64,000 bases of DNA from Microbacterium esteraromaticum (GCF_028747645.1 NZ_CP118100.1:1178001-1242000); one strand, 5' to 3'. Positions 41,354 to 51,195 are shown, numbered from the stretch's first letter. The notes: a model not told the origin generated them from the letters alone. A program made the numbers and translations.

Positions 41354-42262
41354 CTACTTCGACGTGCCCTGCGAGACGGACCCCTGCAGCTGACGCTGGA
41401 AGAGCACGTACACCACGAGCACGGGGACGATCGTGATGATCACCGCGGCGAACATCGCACCGAAGTCGACCTGGTAGCCGGCGGCCGAGGCGAAGTTGGC
41501 CATACCCTGCGAGAGCACGTAGTTGTCCTGGTTCGTGTTCAGCGAGATCGGCAGCAGGAACTGGTTCCACAGGCCCAGGAAGTTCATGATCGCGATGGCG
41601 GCCATCCCGGGCTTGGCCATCGGGAGCATCACCTGGAAGAACGTCCGCCACTCGCCGGCGCCATCGACGTAGGCAGCTTCCTGGATCTCGTACGGCAGCG
41701 ACTTGAAGAACGAGAACAGGAAGAACACGGTGAACGGCAGGGCGAACGCCACGTACGTGATGATCAGACCCGGCAGAGTGTTCAGCAGCCCCATACCCTG
41801 CAGGATGAAGAACAACGGCACGATCGCGAGGAAGACCGGGAAGGTCAGGCCCGCGAGCATGAGGTAGTAGATCACTCGGCTGCCGGGGAGCGCGAAGCGC
41901 GCCAGCACATAGGCGCACATGGCACCGAGCACCATCACCAGGACGAGGGCGACGCCCACGACGATGACGGTGTTCAGGAACATGCCGCCGAAGTTGTTCT
42001 TCACCCACGCGTTGACGTAGTTGTCGAAGTTCCAGTCGGCGGGTAGTCCGAACGGCGAGGCGAAGATCTCTTTGGTCGTCTTGAACGAGCCGACCAGGGT
42101 CCACAGCATCGGCAGGATGACCACGATCGACCAGACCGCTAGGACGCCATGCGAGAGACCGCCGACCACCTTGTCGCTCGTCGTGTCCTTCGGTGTGCGC
42201 AGGCCCTTGCGCGAGGTTGATTTCGGGTCGATCGTGATCGCGGCGCGCGTGTCGGTGCTCAT
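41354..42262 (-). CDS. ngcG: Carbohydrate ABC transporter permease, NgcG/MalG-like
   Basis: A 302-residue permease with six helices. The EAA loop reads EIQEAAYVDGAGEWRTFFQVMLPMAKPG, and FLGLWNQFLLP follows, both MalG marks. The ATG overlaps the NgcF-like stop by ATGA. Third gene of a transporter for N-acetylglucosamine or chitobiose; a terminator follows. There is no MsiK-type ATPase in the locus, so the shared ATPase must be encoded elsewhere. Confidence 0.88.
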   Translation of the reverse strand: MSTDTRAAITIDPKSTSRKGLRTPKDTTSDKVVGGLSHGVLAVWSIVVILPMLWTLVGSFKTTKEIFASPFGLPADWNFDNYVNAWVKNNFGGMFLNTVIVVGVALVLVMVLGAMCAYVLARFALPGSRVIYYLMLAGLTFPVFLAIVPLFFILQGMGLLNTLPGLIITYVAFALPFTVFFLFSFFKSLPYEIQEAAYVDGAGEWRTFFQVMLPMAKPGMAAIAIMNFLGLWNQFLLPISLNTNQDNYVLSQGMANFASAAGYQVDFGAMFAAVIITIVPVLVVYVLFQRQLQGSVSQGTSK

Positions 42263-43284
42263 GCGCGACCTCCTTCATCCTTGCCGCCGATCAGGCGGAA
42301 CACGCCGATCACGAGCGCGGCGAACAGCAGGGTAAGCACGGCGAGGACGACACCCATCGCGCTGGCCAGTCCGAACTGGCCCTTCTCGAACGCGGTGCGG
42401 AACAGGTACTGGCTCATCACCAGCGTGCTGTTGCCAGGTCCGCCGGTCGCGTTCAGACCGGCCATGTAGACGAAGGCGTCGAGGGCGAGGATGCCCAAGT
42501 AGATGTACGCGGTCTGCACGTTGTCGCGGATCTGCGGCAGCAGGATCGAGATCACTGTACGGAATCGACCTGCGCCGTCGATGCGAGCCGCCTCGAGCGT
42601 CTCTGAGGGGATGCCCTTGATCGCGGCGACGAACAGCACCATGTAGAACCCGACCATGCTCCACACGATCACGAAGATCGTCGCGCCCATGGCCGTGCGC
42701 TCGTCGCCGAGCCAGGCGTACTCGTTCATATCGATGCCGAGCAGCCCGATCAGGCCGTTGAGCAGACCGCTGGGGGTGTAGATCATGTTCCACAGGATCG
42801 CGATGACGATCGCGGGGATGACGTACGGGAAGAACGACACCACCCGGTAGAAGCTCGAGGCCTTCAGCCCGCGCACCTGTCCGTGGCTCGGACCACCGAC
42901 GGTGATCATGCTCGCGAAGATCAGGGCGATCGCGATCGTGATCAGCGGCACGACGATCGCGAGCAGCGCGTTGTTGCCCATCGCCTGCAGGAACGTCGGA
43001 TCCTGAAACAGCCGCACGAAGTTCTGAACGCCGATGAAGTCCATGGTCGCCGAGAACCCGGTCCAGTTGGTCATCGAGTAGTAGACGGCCTGGACGAACG
43101 GCGAGATCACGAAGATCAGGAAGATCGCGACCGGGAGACCCAGGAACACGATCAGGAACGACACGTAGTCGAGCGTGAGTTTGCGCGGGACCCCCGCACG
43201 GGGCGGCTTGCGCCGCCCCGTGCGTGCTGCAGTCGCCGCAGCGGTCTGCAGCTGGGGACCACCAGAGGCGGTCTGCGAGGTCAC
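42259..43284 (-). CDS. ngcF: Carbohydrate ABC transporter permease, NgcF/MalF-like
   Basis: A 341-residue permease. A basic N-terminal tail (RTGRRKPPRAGVPRK) is followed by six helices, with the EAA loop GIPSETLEAARIDGAGRFRTVISILLPQ. GFSATMDFIGVQNFVRLFQD is the usual segment after helix 1. GTG start overlaps the binding-protein stop by GTGA. Forms the pore with NgcG. Confidence 0.88.
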   Translation of the reverse strand: MTSQTASGGPQLQTAAATAARTGRRKPPRAGVPRKLTLDYVSFLIVFLGLPVAIFLIFVISPFVQAVYYSMTNWTGFSATMDFIGVQNFVRLFQDPTFLQAMGNNALLAIVVPLITIAIALIFASMITVGGPSHGQVRGLKASSFYRVVSFFPYVIPAIVIAILWNMIYTPSGLLNGLIGLLGIDMNEYAWLGDERTAMGATIFVIVWSMVGFYMVLFVAAIKGIPSETLEAARIDGAGRFRTVISILLPQIRDNVQTAYIYLGILALDAFVYMAGLNATGGPGNSTLVMSQYLFRTAFEKGQFGLASAMGVVLAVLTLLFAALVIGVFRLIGGKDEGGRA

Positions 43285-44702
43285 TTGATCTCGATCTTCT
43301 CGATGGAGCTGTCGTTGCGGATCCGGTCGGTCAGATCCTGCAGCTGCTTGGTGATCTCGGCGACGCTCATCTTGCCGTCGAGGAACGAGTTCCAGATCGG
43401 CAGCTGGTCGGAGTTCATGCCGTACAGGTTGAACGACTTGATGGTGAACATGCCCGAACCGGCGGCGTCGATCATCTCGACCTGCGACACCAGCGCCGTC
43501 GACCCGAAACCGTCATCGGGCACGGTGCCCTTGACGACCGTGGGGGCGAGCTTGTTCTTCGAGAAGTCGGATGCCGCCTGCTTCGACAGCATCGTGCGCA
43601 GCAGCTCCTTGCCACCGGCAGGGTTCTTCGCGTTGGTGGGCACGATGAACGGCTCACCGGCCTCGGCACGCATGTAGCCCGCCGGGGTCGTCGCGCTGTC
43701 GTCGAGCGGCATCTCGCGCACGCCCATCATCTGGAAGTTCTCGGCCGTGGTGTCCTTCATCTCGTTCTCGATCCACGAGCCGGACGGGTACAGCAGCGCC
43801 TCCTGGTCGAGGCTCCACTGCGCCTGAGCCTGCGTGAACTGCGTGCCGGCACCGCCGGGCTTGACGTAGCCCGCCTCGATGAGGCTGTGCAGCTCGGTGA
43901 GGATGCCCTGCAGCGCCGGGTGCGACCAGCAGCCCTCTTCGAGGTTCTCCAGCGGCAGACGCACATCGTCGCCCGCCTGGATGACCGCCGAGTCGACGAC
44001 GAACGTCTGGTAGTAGGTCGCGGCCTCCTTGCCCCACAGGAAGAGGTACTTGTCCTTCTCCTTCGCGGCGGCACCGAGAGCCTTGAGGTCCTTCCACGTC
44101 TTCGGCGGCTCCCAGCCGTTCTCCTCGAACAGGCTGCCCGAGTACCACACCGCGTACGTCGTGAAGACGTAGTTGAGTGCGGCGAACTTGTCGCCGAACG
44201 TCCCCGGGGCCTTGACACCGTCGAACAGTGTGTCGGCGATCTTCTCGCCTTCGAGGTTGTTCGATTCGAGCACCTCGGACAGGTCCTCGAGCTGGTCGAG
44301 GATGGTGTTGAAGCCGATCGAGTTCGCACCGGAGTTGTCGATGAGGTCCGGCGGGTTGCCGCCGACGAACCGAGGCTGCAGCTCCTGGGCGATCTTGGTC
44401 GAGGCGGAGACCTTGACGGTGACACCGTCAAGACCGGCGTTGCCCTCCATGATGCTCGCTGCGTTCTGGACGTAGTCGATGCCGTAGCCGCCGTCGAAGA
44501 TCACGGCGTCGACGGTCGAATTGGCGGCGACGCCGAACGGGTTGTCGGAGGTGACCTCGCCAGCCGGTTCGTCTCCGCCTCCGCCGCCACCGCCGGGGGC
44601 TGCGCAGGACGCGAGGGTCGCGCCGAACGGCAGCAGCACCGCTGCGGCGGCCGCGCCGCGCAGCAGGTTGCGACGGCTGATGGATGCTTCGTTGAGTTCC
44701 AT
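43281..44702 (-). CDS. ngcE: N-acetylglucosamine/diacetylchitobiose-binding protein NgcE
   Basis: A 473-residue binding protein. Twin arginines (SISRRNLLRGA) and a lipobox (LASC) mark it as a Tat-exported lipoprotein, as for NgcE of Streptomyces. GYGIDYVQNAASIM, LQPRFVGGNPPDLIDNSGANSIGF and AEAGEPFIVPTNAKNP are NgcE-type segments. NgcE binds GlcNAc and chitobiose. The downstream SIS gene is 61 bp away on the promoter side; the gap holds no hairpin of note. Confidence 0.88.
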   Translation of the reverse strand: MELNEASISRRNLLRGAAAAAVLLPFGATLASCAAPGGGGGGGDEPAGEVTSDNPFGVAANSTVDAVIFDGGYGIDYVQNAASIMEGNAGLDGVTVKVSASTKIAQELQPRFVGGNPPDLIDNSGANSIGFNTILDQLEDLSEVLESNNLEGEKIADTLFDGVKAPGTFGDKFAALNYVFTTYAVWYSGSLFEENGWEPPKTWKDLKALGAAAKEKDKYLFLWGKEAATYYQTFVVDSAVIQAGDDVRLPLENLEEGCWSHPALQGILTELHSLIEAGYVKPGGAGTQFTQAQAQWSLDQEALLYPSGSWIENEMKDTTAENFQMMGVREMPLDDSATTPAGYMRAEAGEPFIVPTNAKNPAGGKELLRTMLSKQAASDFSKNKLAPTVVKGTVPDDGFGSTALVSQVEMIDAAGSGMFTIKSFNLYGMNSDQLPIWNSFLDGKMSVAEITKQLQDLTDRIRNDSSIEKIEIK

Positions 44703-44763
44703 CTCTATACCTTCCGTTTATGTGTTGATCGGTGTGTGGGTTTCGGGCCGACCGGGATCCCGA

Positions 44764-45522
44764 TCAGGCTCCCCGCCGAATGCGGTCGCGATAGCGATCC
44801 ACGAGGGCGGAGTTGTGCTCATCGCCGCCGGGAATGTTGGCGGAGATGTACATCGGGGGTGTCTCACCGCGCGCGGCGATCGTGCGGGCCACGCCCAGCG
44901 TGAGCAACTGCGCGATGAACGCGGCGGTGATCGACGAGATCGCGCCGGCGCTGACGCCGTCGGAGACGTCGAGGGTGGCGTCGCCGAAGGGGGCGAGGTT
45001 GTCGATCACGACGTCAGCGATCTCGCTGAGTCGCTTGCCGCTCGGATGCTTGGGCTCGACCCGCGCAGTGTGTTCGAGGCTGGTCACGGCGATCACCGGG
45101 TGGCCGTGCTCCTTGGCCCACAGGGCTGTGCCGACGATCGAGCCGTTCACGCCGGAGTTCGAAGCGATGAGGAACACATCGTGCTGCTGCACCGTCACGG
45201 TCGCCATCAACTCGTCGACCACCCAGGGTTCGCGCTCCAGCGGTGGTTCACCGTCGAGTACGGCGACGTCCCGGTCGCCGAACATGACGATGTCGCGCAG
45301 GCTGAACTTGTTCGTGGGGATCAATCCACCGGCGCGCCCGGCGATCTCCATCGCGAACGCCTCGGAGTGCCCCGTGCCGAACGCGTGCAGGATGCCGCCG
45401 GCATCGAGCGCGCCGACCATCAGGGCGATGGCGTCGTCGAGAGCGCCCGCTTCGGCATCCGCCGCGAGGCGTTCCAGACGGGTCGTCGCCTCACGTAGCA
45501 GGTCGGTCGGGGTGGCGGTCAT
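44764..45522 (-). CDS. SIS-domain sugar-phosphate protein
   Basis: A 252-residue protein with one SIS fold: GILHAFGTGHSEAFAMEIAGRAGG near residue 50, VFLIASNSGVNGSIVGTAL, and VIAVTSLEHTARVEPKHPSGKRLSEIADVVID. The family includes phosphosugar isomerases and GlcNAc-6-phosphate-related proteins. The position between RpiR and NgcE suggests that it acts on a GlcNAc derivative. It lacks the length of a GlmS or MurQ. ATG overlaps the RpiR stop (ATGA). Confidence 0.82.
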   Translation of the reverse strand: MTATPTDLLREATTRLERLAADAEAGALDDAIALMVGALDAGGILHAFGTGHSEAFAMEIAGRAGGLIPTNKFSLRDIVMFGDRDVAVLDGEPPLEREPWVVDELMATVTVQQHDVFLIASNSGVNGSIVGTALWAKEHGHPVIAVTSLEHTARVEPKHPSGKRLSEIADVVIDNLAPFGDATLDVSDGVSAGAISSITAAFIAQLLTLGVARTIAARGETPPMYISANIPGGDEHNSALVDRYRDRIRRGA

Positions 45523-46460
45523 CGGGTCTCCTCCTGGAACACGGGTGTCTTAGCGGTACGGGTGGCGCGGCGGTGGCCGGATACGGCCATCGCGCTCGCC
45601 GCGAGGTGTGTGGTGGCGACGCCGAACGTCTGCTGCGCGACCAGCAGGTAGAGCAGATCGAGCACGAGCAGCTGCGAGTGCTTGACCGACAGGTCATCCG
45701 GTCGCAGATACGGGGTCGGCGCGGTAGTGGACAGTGAGACATCGGCGAGGCCGGCCAACCACGATTCGGCGTCGTGCGTGATGGCGACGGTGAACGCGCC
45801 GGCCGCTCGTGCCTGCGACAGCATCTGCACGGTCTCTTCCGTGCGTCCCGTGCTGGAGATACCGATGGCGACCGAGTCCTGGTTCTGCATGACGGCACTG
45901 GTGAGCCCCTCGTGCACATCCGACCAGCTGTGCGCCCTGACGCCGATGCGGTACAGCCGCGCCTGGAATTCCCGGGCGATCACTCCGCTGCCGCCGACGC
46001 CGTAGATATCGACATGGTCGCTCGCGGCGATCGCATCGCCGACGCGCAGGACGGCATCGAGATCGAGGTGCTCGGCGGTGGTCTCGAGGCTCTGCACATG
46101 CAACACGACCAGTGTCTGCAGCATCTTGCCGACCTCGTCGTGTGCACCGAACTCCCGGCCGATATCGGCCTGCCAGCTCTGATCGGCTCCGCCGCGGCCG
46201 ATCTCGCTCGCCACGCCGACGCGGAACTGCGTGTAGCCGTCGAACCCGAGCGCGCGGCAGAATCGGGTCACCGTCGCAGCGGAGGTACCCGCGCGCTCGG
46301 CCAGTTCGGTGATCGTCAGCTCGACCGGCGCCGTCGGATGCTCGGTGACGACGTCGGCGATCTTGCTCATCGCGGCGGGCATCGTGCGTCGCCGTGCCGC
46401 GATGCGGCGGGCGATCGTCATCCCGCGGCCGTTGCCGTCGCCGTTGGTCCGTGGCACCAT
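45519..46460 (-). CDS. RpiR/MurR-family transcriptional regulator
   Basis: A 313-residue regulator. The N-terminal HTH_6 domain (residues about 25-95: VELTITELAERAGTSAATVTRFCRALGFDGYTQFRVGV) is followed by a SIS effector domain (about 140-270: VDIYGVGGSGVIAREFQARLYRIG, and GISSTGRTEETVQML). GGAGGCA before ATG 46460 fixes the start. It should sense a phosphosugar, likely GlcNAc-6-P, and control the locus from the divergent promoter. A GAAT-N7-ATTC repeat is in that promoter. Confidence 0.88.
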   Translation of the reverse strand: MVPRTNGDGNGRGMTIARRIAARRRTMPAAMSKIADVVTEHPTAPVELTITELAERAGTSAATVTRFCRALGFDGYTQFRVGVASEIGRGGADQSWQADIGREFGAHDEVGKMLQTLVVLHVQSLETTAEHLDLDAVLRVGDAIAASDHVDIYGVGGSGVIAREFQARLYRIGVRAHSWSDVHEGLTSAVMQNQDSVAIGISSTGRTEETVQMLSQARAAGAFTVAITHDAESWLAGLADVSLSTTAPTPYLRPDDLSVKHSQLLVLDLLYLLVAQQTFGVATTHLAASAMAVSGHRRATRTAKTPVFQEETR

Positions 46461-46515
46461 TGCCTCCAACTTCTTCCGAAGTGGCCCGGCTCGTCGTCGA
46501 TCCGGATCCCTGTAG

Positions 46516-46530
46516 GAATGAAAACTATTC
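46516..46530. promoter_or_regulatory. GAAT-N7-ATTC inverted repeat, candidate RpiR operator
   Basis: GAATGAAAACTATTC lies in the 107-bp divergent region between the rpiR-type gene and the kinase. RpiR/MurR proteins bind short AT-rich inverted repeats, so this is the best operator candidate. Confidence 0.5.
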
Positions 46531-46567
46531 TCAGGCGACGAAAACGTCAAACAGGACAAGATCACAA

Positions 46568-47551
46568 ATGAATCACGAACCGCTCCTCATCGGCCTCGAC
46601 GCCGGGGGGACTTCCACCCGTGCGCTGCTTACAGACGCCTCCGGCAACTGCCTCGGATACGGCGTCGGCGGGCGGGGCAACCCCATTTCAGCCGGACCCG
46701 CGCTCGCCGCCGACGGCGTGCTGGCGGCCATCGATGCCGCGCTCGCGCCTACGGGACGCACACTCGCCGACGTGACGGTCGTGGTGGCGGCGATGGCGGG
46801 TATGCGTGCCGCCGGAGGTGACGCGTGGCTGAAGGACCGGCTCATCGAACGGGGATTCAGCGGCGTGCTCTCGTTCGAAGCCGATCTGCTCGCGGCGTAC
46901 TTCAGCGGAACAGCATCGACGTTCGGCTACGCCCTCGTCTCGGGCACAGGAGCCTGCGTAATCCGCGTGCAGGACGGGCGGATAGACGGAGCAGCCGACG
47001 GTCTGGGCTGGCTGCTGGGTGATCGTGGCAGCGGCTTCTGGATCGGCCAGGCCATCGCCAGGGCCGTCGTGCAGGACCTGGACGGCACGGGGCCCCGCAC
47101 CCGCCTGACCGAGCACCTGCTCGCCCGTCACGGGCTTGCGCGCACAACCATCCGCCACAATGGCCGGTCGCCGGAGCTGGAGCAGATCATCGGCGTGCTG
47201 TACTCGCATCCGCCGATCGATCTCGCCGGCCTCGCACCGCTCGCGTTCGATGACCCCGACGACGTCGCGCTCGGCATCCTGACCGCCGCGGGCGAGAGCC
47301 TCGCCGACACACTCGCCGCCGTGCTCACCGACCCCGGCCCCCTCGTGATCGGCGGGAGCGTCCTGGCACAGCCCGGACCGTTGCGAAACGCATTCCTCGC
47401 GCGGCTGGGAGACCGCGCTGAGCAGGTGCAGATGCGCTCGGTGAGCGACGGTGCCGTGGGCGCGGCCATGCTCGCGGTGCGAGCCGGTGGCGGTCGGCCG
47501 GATGAGGACATGCTCACGCGTCTGACCGACACCCTCACCGCATTCCGCTGA
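46568..47551 (+). CDS. nagK: N-acetylglucosamine kinase, BadF/BcrAD ATPase family
   Basis: A 327-residue sugar kinase. The phosphate-1 loop is IGLDAGGTSTRALLTD, the connect and phosphate-2 region ALVSGTGACVIRV, then WLLGDRGSGFWIGQAIAR. The C-terminal adenosine motif is VIGGSVLAQPG. This is the eukaryote-like GlcNAc kinase group. It would phosphorylate GlcNAc brought in by NgcEFG. ATG 46568 lies just past the divergent promoter. A hairpin (47554-47571) follows. Confidence 0.85.
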   Translation: MNHEPLLIGLDAGGTSTRALLTDASGNCLGYGVGGRGNPISAGPALAADGVLAAIDAALAPTGRTLADVTVVVAAMAGMRAAGGDAWLKDRLIERGFSGVLSFEADLLAAYFSGTASTFGYALVSGTGACVIRVQDGRIDGAADGLGWLLGDRGSGFWIGQAIARAVVQDLDGTGPRTRLTEHLLARHGLARTTIRHNGRSPELEQIIGVLYSHPPIDLAGLAPLAFDDPDDVALGILTAAGESLADTLAAVLTDPGPLVIGGSVLAQPGPLRNAFLARLGDRAEQVQMRSVSDGAVGAAMLAVRAGGGRPDEDMLTRLTDTLTAFR

Positions 47552-47553
47552 TC

Positions 47554-47571
47554 CTCGCGGGCTGCCGCGAG
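47554..47571 (+). terminator. Short hairpin after nagK
   Basis: CTCGCGG pairs with CCGCGAG around GCTG. Seven base pairs and no T tract make it a weak terminator candidate. Confidence 0.4.
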
Positions 47572-47574
47572 CCA

Positions 47575-47580
47575 TAGAAT
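47575..47580 (+). promoter_or_regulatory. -10 hexamer TAGAAT of argS
   Basis: TAGAAT ends 9 nt before ATG 47590; the leader would be about 2-3 nt. Confidence 0.5.
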
Positions 47581-47589
47581 GGAGCGGAT

Positions 47590-49257
47590 ATGAGTCCAGA
47601 ATCCCTCTCCGCCGCAGTCCTCGCCGTCCTCGTCCCGATCGCGGCCGCGCGACGACCCGACGAAGAGCTGGAGCTCACGGCATCCGACATCGTCCTTGAC
47701 CGCCCGCGCAACCGCGACCACGGCGACTGGGCGACCAACATCGCCATGCGGCTGGCGAAGGGACTCGGCGCGAACCCCCGCGAACTCGCGCAGCAGATCG
47801 CCGACCGGCTGGTCGAGACCGATGGCATCGCCTCGGTCGACGTGGCCGGTCCGGGATTCATCAACATCCGGCTCGAGGCCGGTGCCGCCGGCGCACTCGC
47901 CAAGACCATCGTCGACGCGGGCGCGGCATACGGAACCAATGATTCCCAAGCGGGCGTCTCGGTGAACGTCGAGTTCGTGTCGGCCAATCCGACCGGGCCG
48001 CTGCACATCGCGCACACACGGTGGGCCGCGCTGGGTGACTCGATCGTGCGACTGCTGCTCGCCAGTGGTGCGCGCGCCGTGCGGGAGTACTACATCAACG
48101 ACGCCGGCGCCCAGATGGAGCGCTTCGGCCAGTCGGTGCTGGCCGCAGCCAAGGGCGAGCCGACCCCCGAGGGCGGATACCCGGGGGAGTACATCGCAGA
48201 CCTGGCCCGTCGAGTGCTCGACGCGCATCCGGGGCTGCTGGACCTGCCCGCCGACGAACAGCTCGTCGTCGCGCGCGACCAGGCGTACACCTACCAGTTG
48301 GCCGAGATCCAGCACTCGCTCGAGCGCTTCAACGTGCCCTTCGACGTCTGGTTCTCGGAGCGCACACTGCACGCGGCTGCCGAGGACGGCGGCCCCAGCC
48401 TGATCGAGCGCGCGATCGACCGCCTGCGCGAGCAGGGGCATGTCTTCGACGAGGACGGCGCGGTGTGGGTGCGCACCACCGACTTCACGGATGACAAGGA
48501 TCGCGTCATCCGGCGCTCGAACGGCGAGTACACCTACTTCGCCGCCGACGCCGCGTACTACCTGAACAAGGGCGACCGAGACTTCGAGAACAAGATCTAC
48601 CTGCTCGGCGCCGACCACCACGGCTACGTCAACCGCCTCAAGGCCGTTGCGGGCGCCGCGGGCGAGGACCCCGACAAGAACATCGAGGTGCTCATCGGTC
48701 AGATGGTGTCGATCGGGGGAGCGCGGCTCAGCAAGCGTGCCGGCAACATCATCGAGATGGACGACCTGCTCGATTGGCTCGGGGCGGATGCCCTGCGCTA
48801 CTCACTGGAGCGCTCGCCGGCCGACTCGCCGCTCGACCTCGACCCCGAGCTGCTGCAGAAGCGCACCAATGACAACCCGGTCTTCTACGTGCAGTACGCG
48901 CATGCGCGCACGCACAACGTCGCCCGCAACGCCGCCGACTCCGGCGTCGACAGGTCCGAGTTCGCGCCCGAGCTGCTGACGCATGAGACCGAGAGCGCGC
49001 TGCTGGGCGCCCTCCAGGAGTTCCCGCGCATCGTGGCGTTCGCCGCTGAGGTGCGCGAACCGCACCGTGTGGCCCGCTACCTCGAAGAACTCGCCGGTCT
49101 GTACCACCGCTGGTACGACAACTGCCGTGTGATCCCGAAGGGCGACGACCCGCTCGAGACGGTGCACCGCACGCGGCTGTGGTTGAACGATGCCACCGGC
49201 CAGGTGCTGCGCAACGGACTGGAGCTGCTCGGCGTCTCGGCGCCCGAGCGGATGTGA
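47590..49257 (+). CDS. argS: Arginyl-tRNA synthetase
   Basis: A 555-residue class I synthetase charging tRNA-Arg. The HIGH-type motif is [16 protein letters not shown] (near residue 139). KMSKS is degenerate, as usual in ArgRS (ARLSKRAGN near residue 378). The C-terminal DALR anticodon domain runs from about residue 430 ([17 protein letters not shown]). It begins the argS-lysA-hom-thrB-rho series known from M. tuberculosis Rv1292-Rv1297. The next gene starts 1 bp after its stop. Confidence 0.96.
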   Translation: MSPESLSAAVLAVLVPIAAARRPDEELELTASDIVLDRPRNRDHGDWATNIAMRLAKGLGANPRELAQQIADRLVETDGIASVDVAGPGFINIRLEAGAAGALAKTIVDAGAAYGTNDSQAGVSVNVEFVSANPTGPLHIAHTRWAALGDSIVRLLLASGARAVREYYINDAGAQMERFGQSVLAAAKGEPTPEGGYPGEYIADLARRVLDAHPGLLDLPADEQLVVARDQAYTYQLAEIQHSLERFNVPFDVWFSERTLHAAAEDGGPSLIERAIDRLREQGHVFDEDGAVWVRTTDFTDDKDRVIRRSNGEYTYFAADAAYYLNKGDRDFENKIYLLGADHHGYVNRLKAVAGAAGEDPDKNIEVLIGQMVSIGGARLSKRAGNIIEMDDLLDWLGADALRYSLERSPADSPLDLDPELLQKRTNDNPVFYVQYAHARTHNVARNAADSGVDRSEFAPELLTHETESALLGALQEFPRIVAFAAEVREPHRVARYLEELAGLYHRWYDNCRVIPKGDDPLETVHRTRLWLNDATGQVLRNGLELLGVSAPERM

Positions 49258-49258
49258 C

Positions 49259-50029
49259 ATGACCGACACGGCCGCGGTCGGACGGGCGCGACGGCGTGCC
49301 CGGTGGCCGTGGGTCGTGCTCGTCGTCGTGACGCTGCTCGCCGTGTTCGTGGTCGCCGCAGAGGTGATCGCCCGCGCGGTCGTCCCGGCGACCGTGCGGG
49401 GACTGGTGATCGACGCGCTCGACCTGCCGGCCGACCAGCAACTCGATGTCGAGACGCAGGGCGTGCTGCTGCCGCAGCTGCTCGGCGGCACGCTCGATGA
49501 ACTGCGCCTGTCATCCGATCAGGTCACGATCGGCGTTGTCACCGGCGCGGCCCAGGTGATAGCGACGCAGGTTCCGCTACGTGGTGGTGCGCTTGCCGGC
49601 GCCGAGGGCACGGTCAGTATCGACCAGTCGCAGTTCGCCGGCCTGCTCGAACGCGTCGAGTTGCCGATCACCGAGATCACCCTCGACGAGCCCGACGTGA
49701 CCGTTCACGGTGGCATTTCCGTACTCGGCGCCGAGATCCCGCTGTCGCTGACCATGACGCCGGGCGCCGATGATGGCGATCTGATGCTCACGCCGATCGC
49801 CGTTGAGGTTGCCGGTGCCGACGTCGACCTGCAGCGGCTGGCCGGCATGTTCGGCGACATCGGTGCGGCCCTGGCGGGGCCGCAACGAGTGTGCATCGCG
49901 GATCAGCTGCCGACCGGGATCACGCTGACCGGTCTGCGCATCGACGGCACGAGCGTCGTGGCCGAGATCTCGGCGGACGGTCGGATCGCCGTCGACGAGG
50001 CGCTTCTCGAACCAGGCGTCTGCCCGTAG
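49259..50029 (+). CDS. DUF2993-family exported lipid-binding protein
   Basis: A 256-residue protein with one N-terminal membrane anchor (about residues 16-36) and a long beta-rich extracellular part. DLPADQQLDVETQGVLLPQLLGGTLDELRLSSDQVTIG is the typical DUF2993 start. The mycobacterial relative LmeA is a phospholipid-binding protein involved in lipomannan elongation. ATG 49259 lies 1 nt after argS, so co-transcription is near certain. No metal or catalytic motif is seen. Confidence 0.82.
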   Translation: MTDTAAVGRARRRARWPWVVLVVVTLLAVFVVAAEVIARAVVPATVRGLVIDALDLPADQQLDVETQGVLLPQLLGGTLDELRLSSDQVTIGVVTGAAQVIATQVPLRGGALAGAEGTVSIDQSQFAGLLERVELPITEITLDEPDVTVHGGISVLGAEIPLSLTMTPGADDGDLMLTPIAVEVAGADVDLQRLAGMFGDIGAALAGPQRVCIADQLPTGITLTGLRIDGTSVVAEISADGRIAVDEALLEPGVCP

Positions 50030-50049
50030 CCACGCAGCGCCGTCGAGGC

Positions 50050-51117
50050 TCAGTCCTTGTCGCGTTCCTCGGCGACCGCGCGTTGTGCCGCGCGCAGCGC
50101 GACCGTGGCAGTCCGCACGTTCTGCTCGGCGCCGTACAACGCTGCCTCGGCGAAGGTCTCGGCACCGAACCTGCTGGCGACGCGGTCGTGCTCCTCGCGC
50201 ACCGATACGGTGATGAACGCGCTCGCCAACAGAATCACCTGCGTCGACAGGTTCAGCCACAGCAAGAGCGCCAGTAGCGACGCGAACGAGGCCAGCAGTG
50301 GGTTCGCACGAGCTCCGCCGACGAACAGCCCCGAAAGCTCCTGAAGCACGAGCAGCGCGATGGCGCCGAGCAACGCGCCGCTCCACAGCGCCCGCGCTGA
50401 TGCGCGCACCCCGGAGAGGATGCGGAACGCCGCTGCGACGAGCACCGCATTCAGCGAGAGCACGACCAGCAGGGACAGCACCCGGGTCGTCCAGAATGCG
50501 ACCGCCGAGCCGTCCGGCACGCCCAGCACATCCGACGCCGTACCGACCAGCACACCGCTGGAGAAGGTCAGCGCCGCAGCGCCGGCGAACGAGAGGCCGA
50601 TCAACGCGGCCAGCAGCAGGTTGCGCAGCACCACCAGGTACCAGGCGACATCCGCCGACACGGTACCGGTCACGGTGCGGATGGCGGTGCGCAACGAGCT
50701 GATCGCGCCCAGTGCCGAGCCGATCAGGCCGGCCAGCGAGATGGCGCCGGCGACCGAGAGCCCTGTCGGGGCGCGAATCGTGTCGGGGTCGACGATGCCC
50801 GCGCCGCCGGCGGTCGTGAGCAGGCCGGGGATCGCCGCATCCACGGCACCGACGACGGCCTCCCACGCCCCGTCGTCCTGGGTGAGCCAGAGCGCGGCGA
50901 GCGAGAAGCCCAGCAGCACCCCGGCGAACACGCTGAACAGGGCGCGGTAGGTCACCGCGTCGGCGAGAACCGGGCCTCTGCTGCCGGTGTAGAGCAGCGC
51001 TGCGCGGACGAGACGCTGACGCAGCAACCATCGCACCAGCAGATACCGCGCCCGCGCCACCTTGTTGATGCCTGCGGGGCGGGAATCGGTGCCCGTCGAG
51101 CTGTCCATCGTCTTCAC
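50050..51117 (-). CDS. YihY/BrkB-family integral membrane protein
   Basis: A 355-residue protein with six helices and a basic N-terminus. LADAVTYRALFSVFAGVLLGFSLAALWL and WSGALLGAIALLVLQELSGLFVG are typical of the YihY (once called ribonuclease BN) family. The C-terminal tail is charged and cytoplasmic. No function is settled, and earlier RNase claims for the family were corrected. It is convergent with the DUF2993 gene, 20 bp away, and divergent from lysA. Confidence 0.85.
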   Translation of the reverse strand: MKTMDSSTGTDSRPAGINKVARARYLLVRWLLRQRLVRAALLYTGSRGPVLADAVTYRALFSVFAGVLLGFSLAALWLTQDDGAWEAVVGAVDAAIPGLLTTAGGAGIVDPDTIRAPTGLSVAGAISLAGLIGSALGAISSLRTAIRTVTGTVSADVAWYLVVLRNLLLAALIGLSFAGAAALTFSSGVLVGTASDVLGVPDGSAVAFWTTRVLSLLVVLSLNAVLVAAAFRILSGVRASARALWSGALLGAIALLVLQELSGLFVGGARANPLLASFASLLALLLWLNLSTQVILLASAFITVSVREEHDRVASRFGAETFAEAALYGAEQNVRTATVALRAAQRAVAEERDKD

Positions 51118-51189
51118 ACTAGACGCCGTGGTCGCGGAACAGGTGCGTCACCCGCCGTGATCTGCGCGGGACGAGCACGTGGGGTGCTT

Positions 51190-51195
51190 TAGAAT
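51190..51195 (+). promoter_or_regulatory. -10 hexamer TAGAAT of lysA
   Basis: TAGAAT lies 67 nt before the chosen lysA GTG, so unlike most genes here lysA would have a leader of about 60 nt. Confidence 0.45.
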
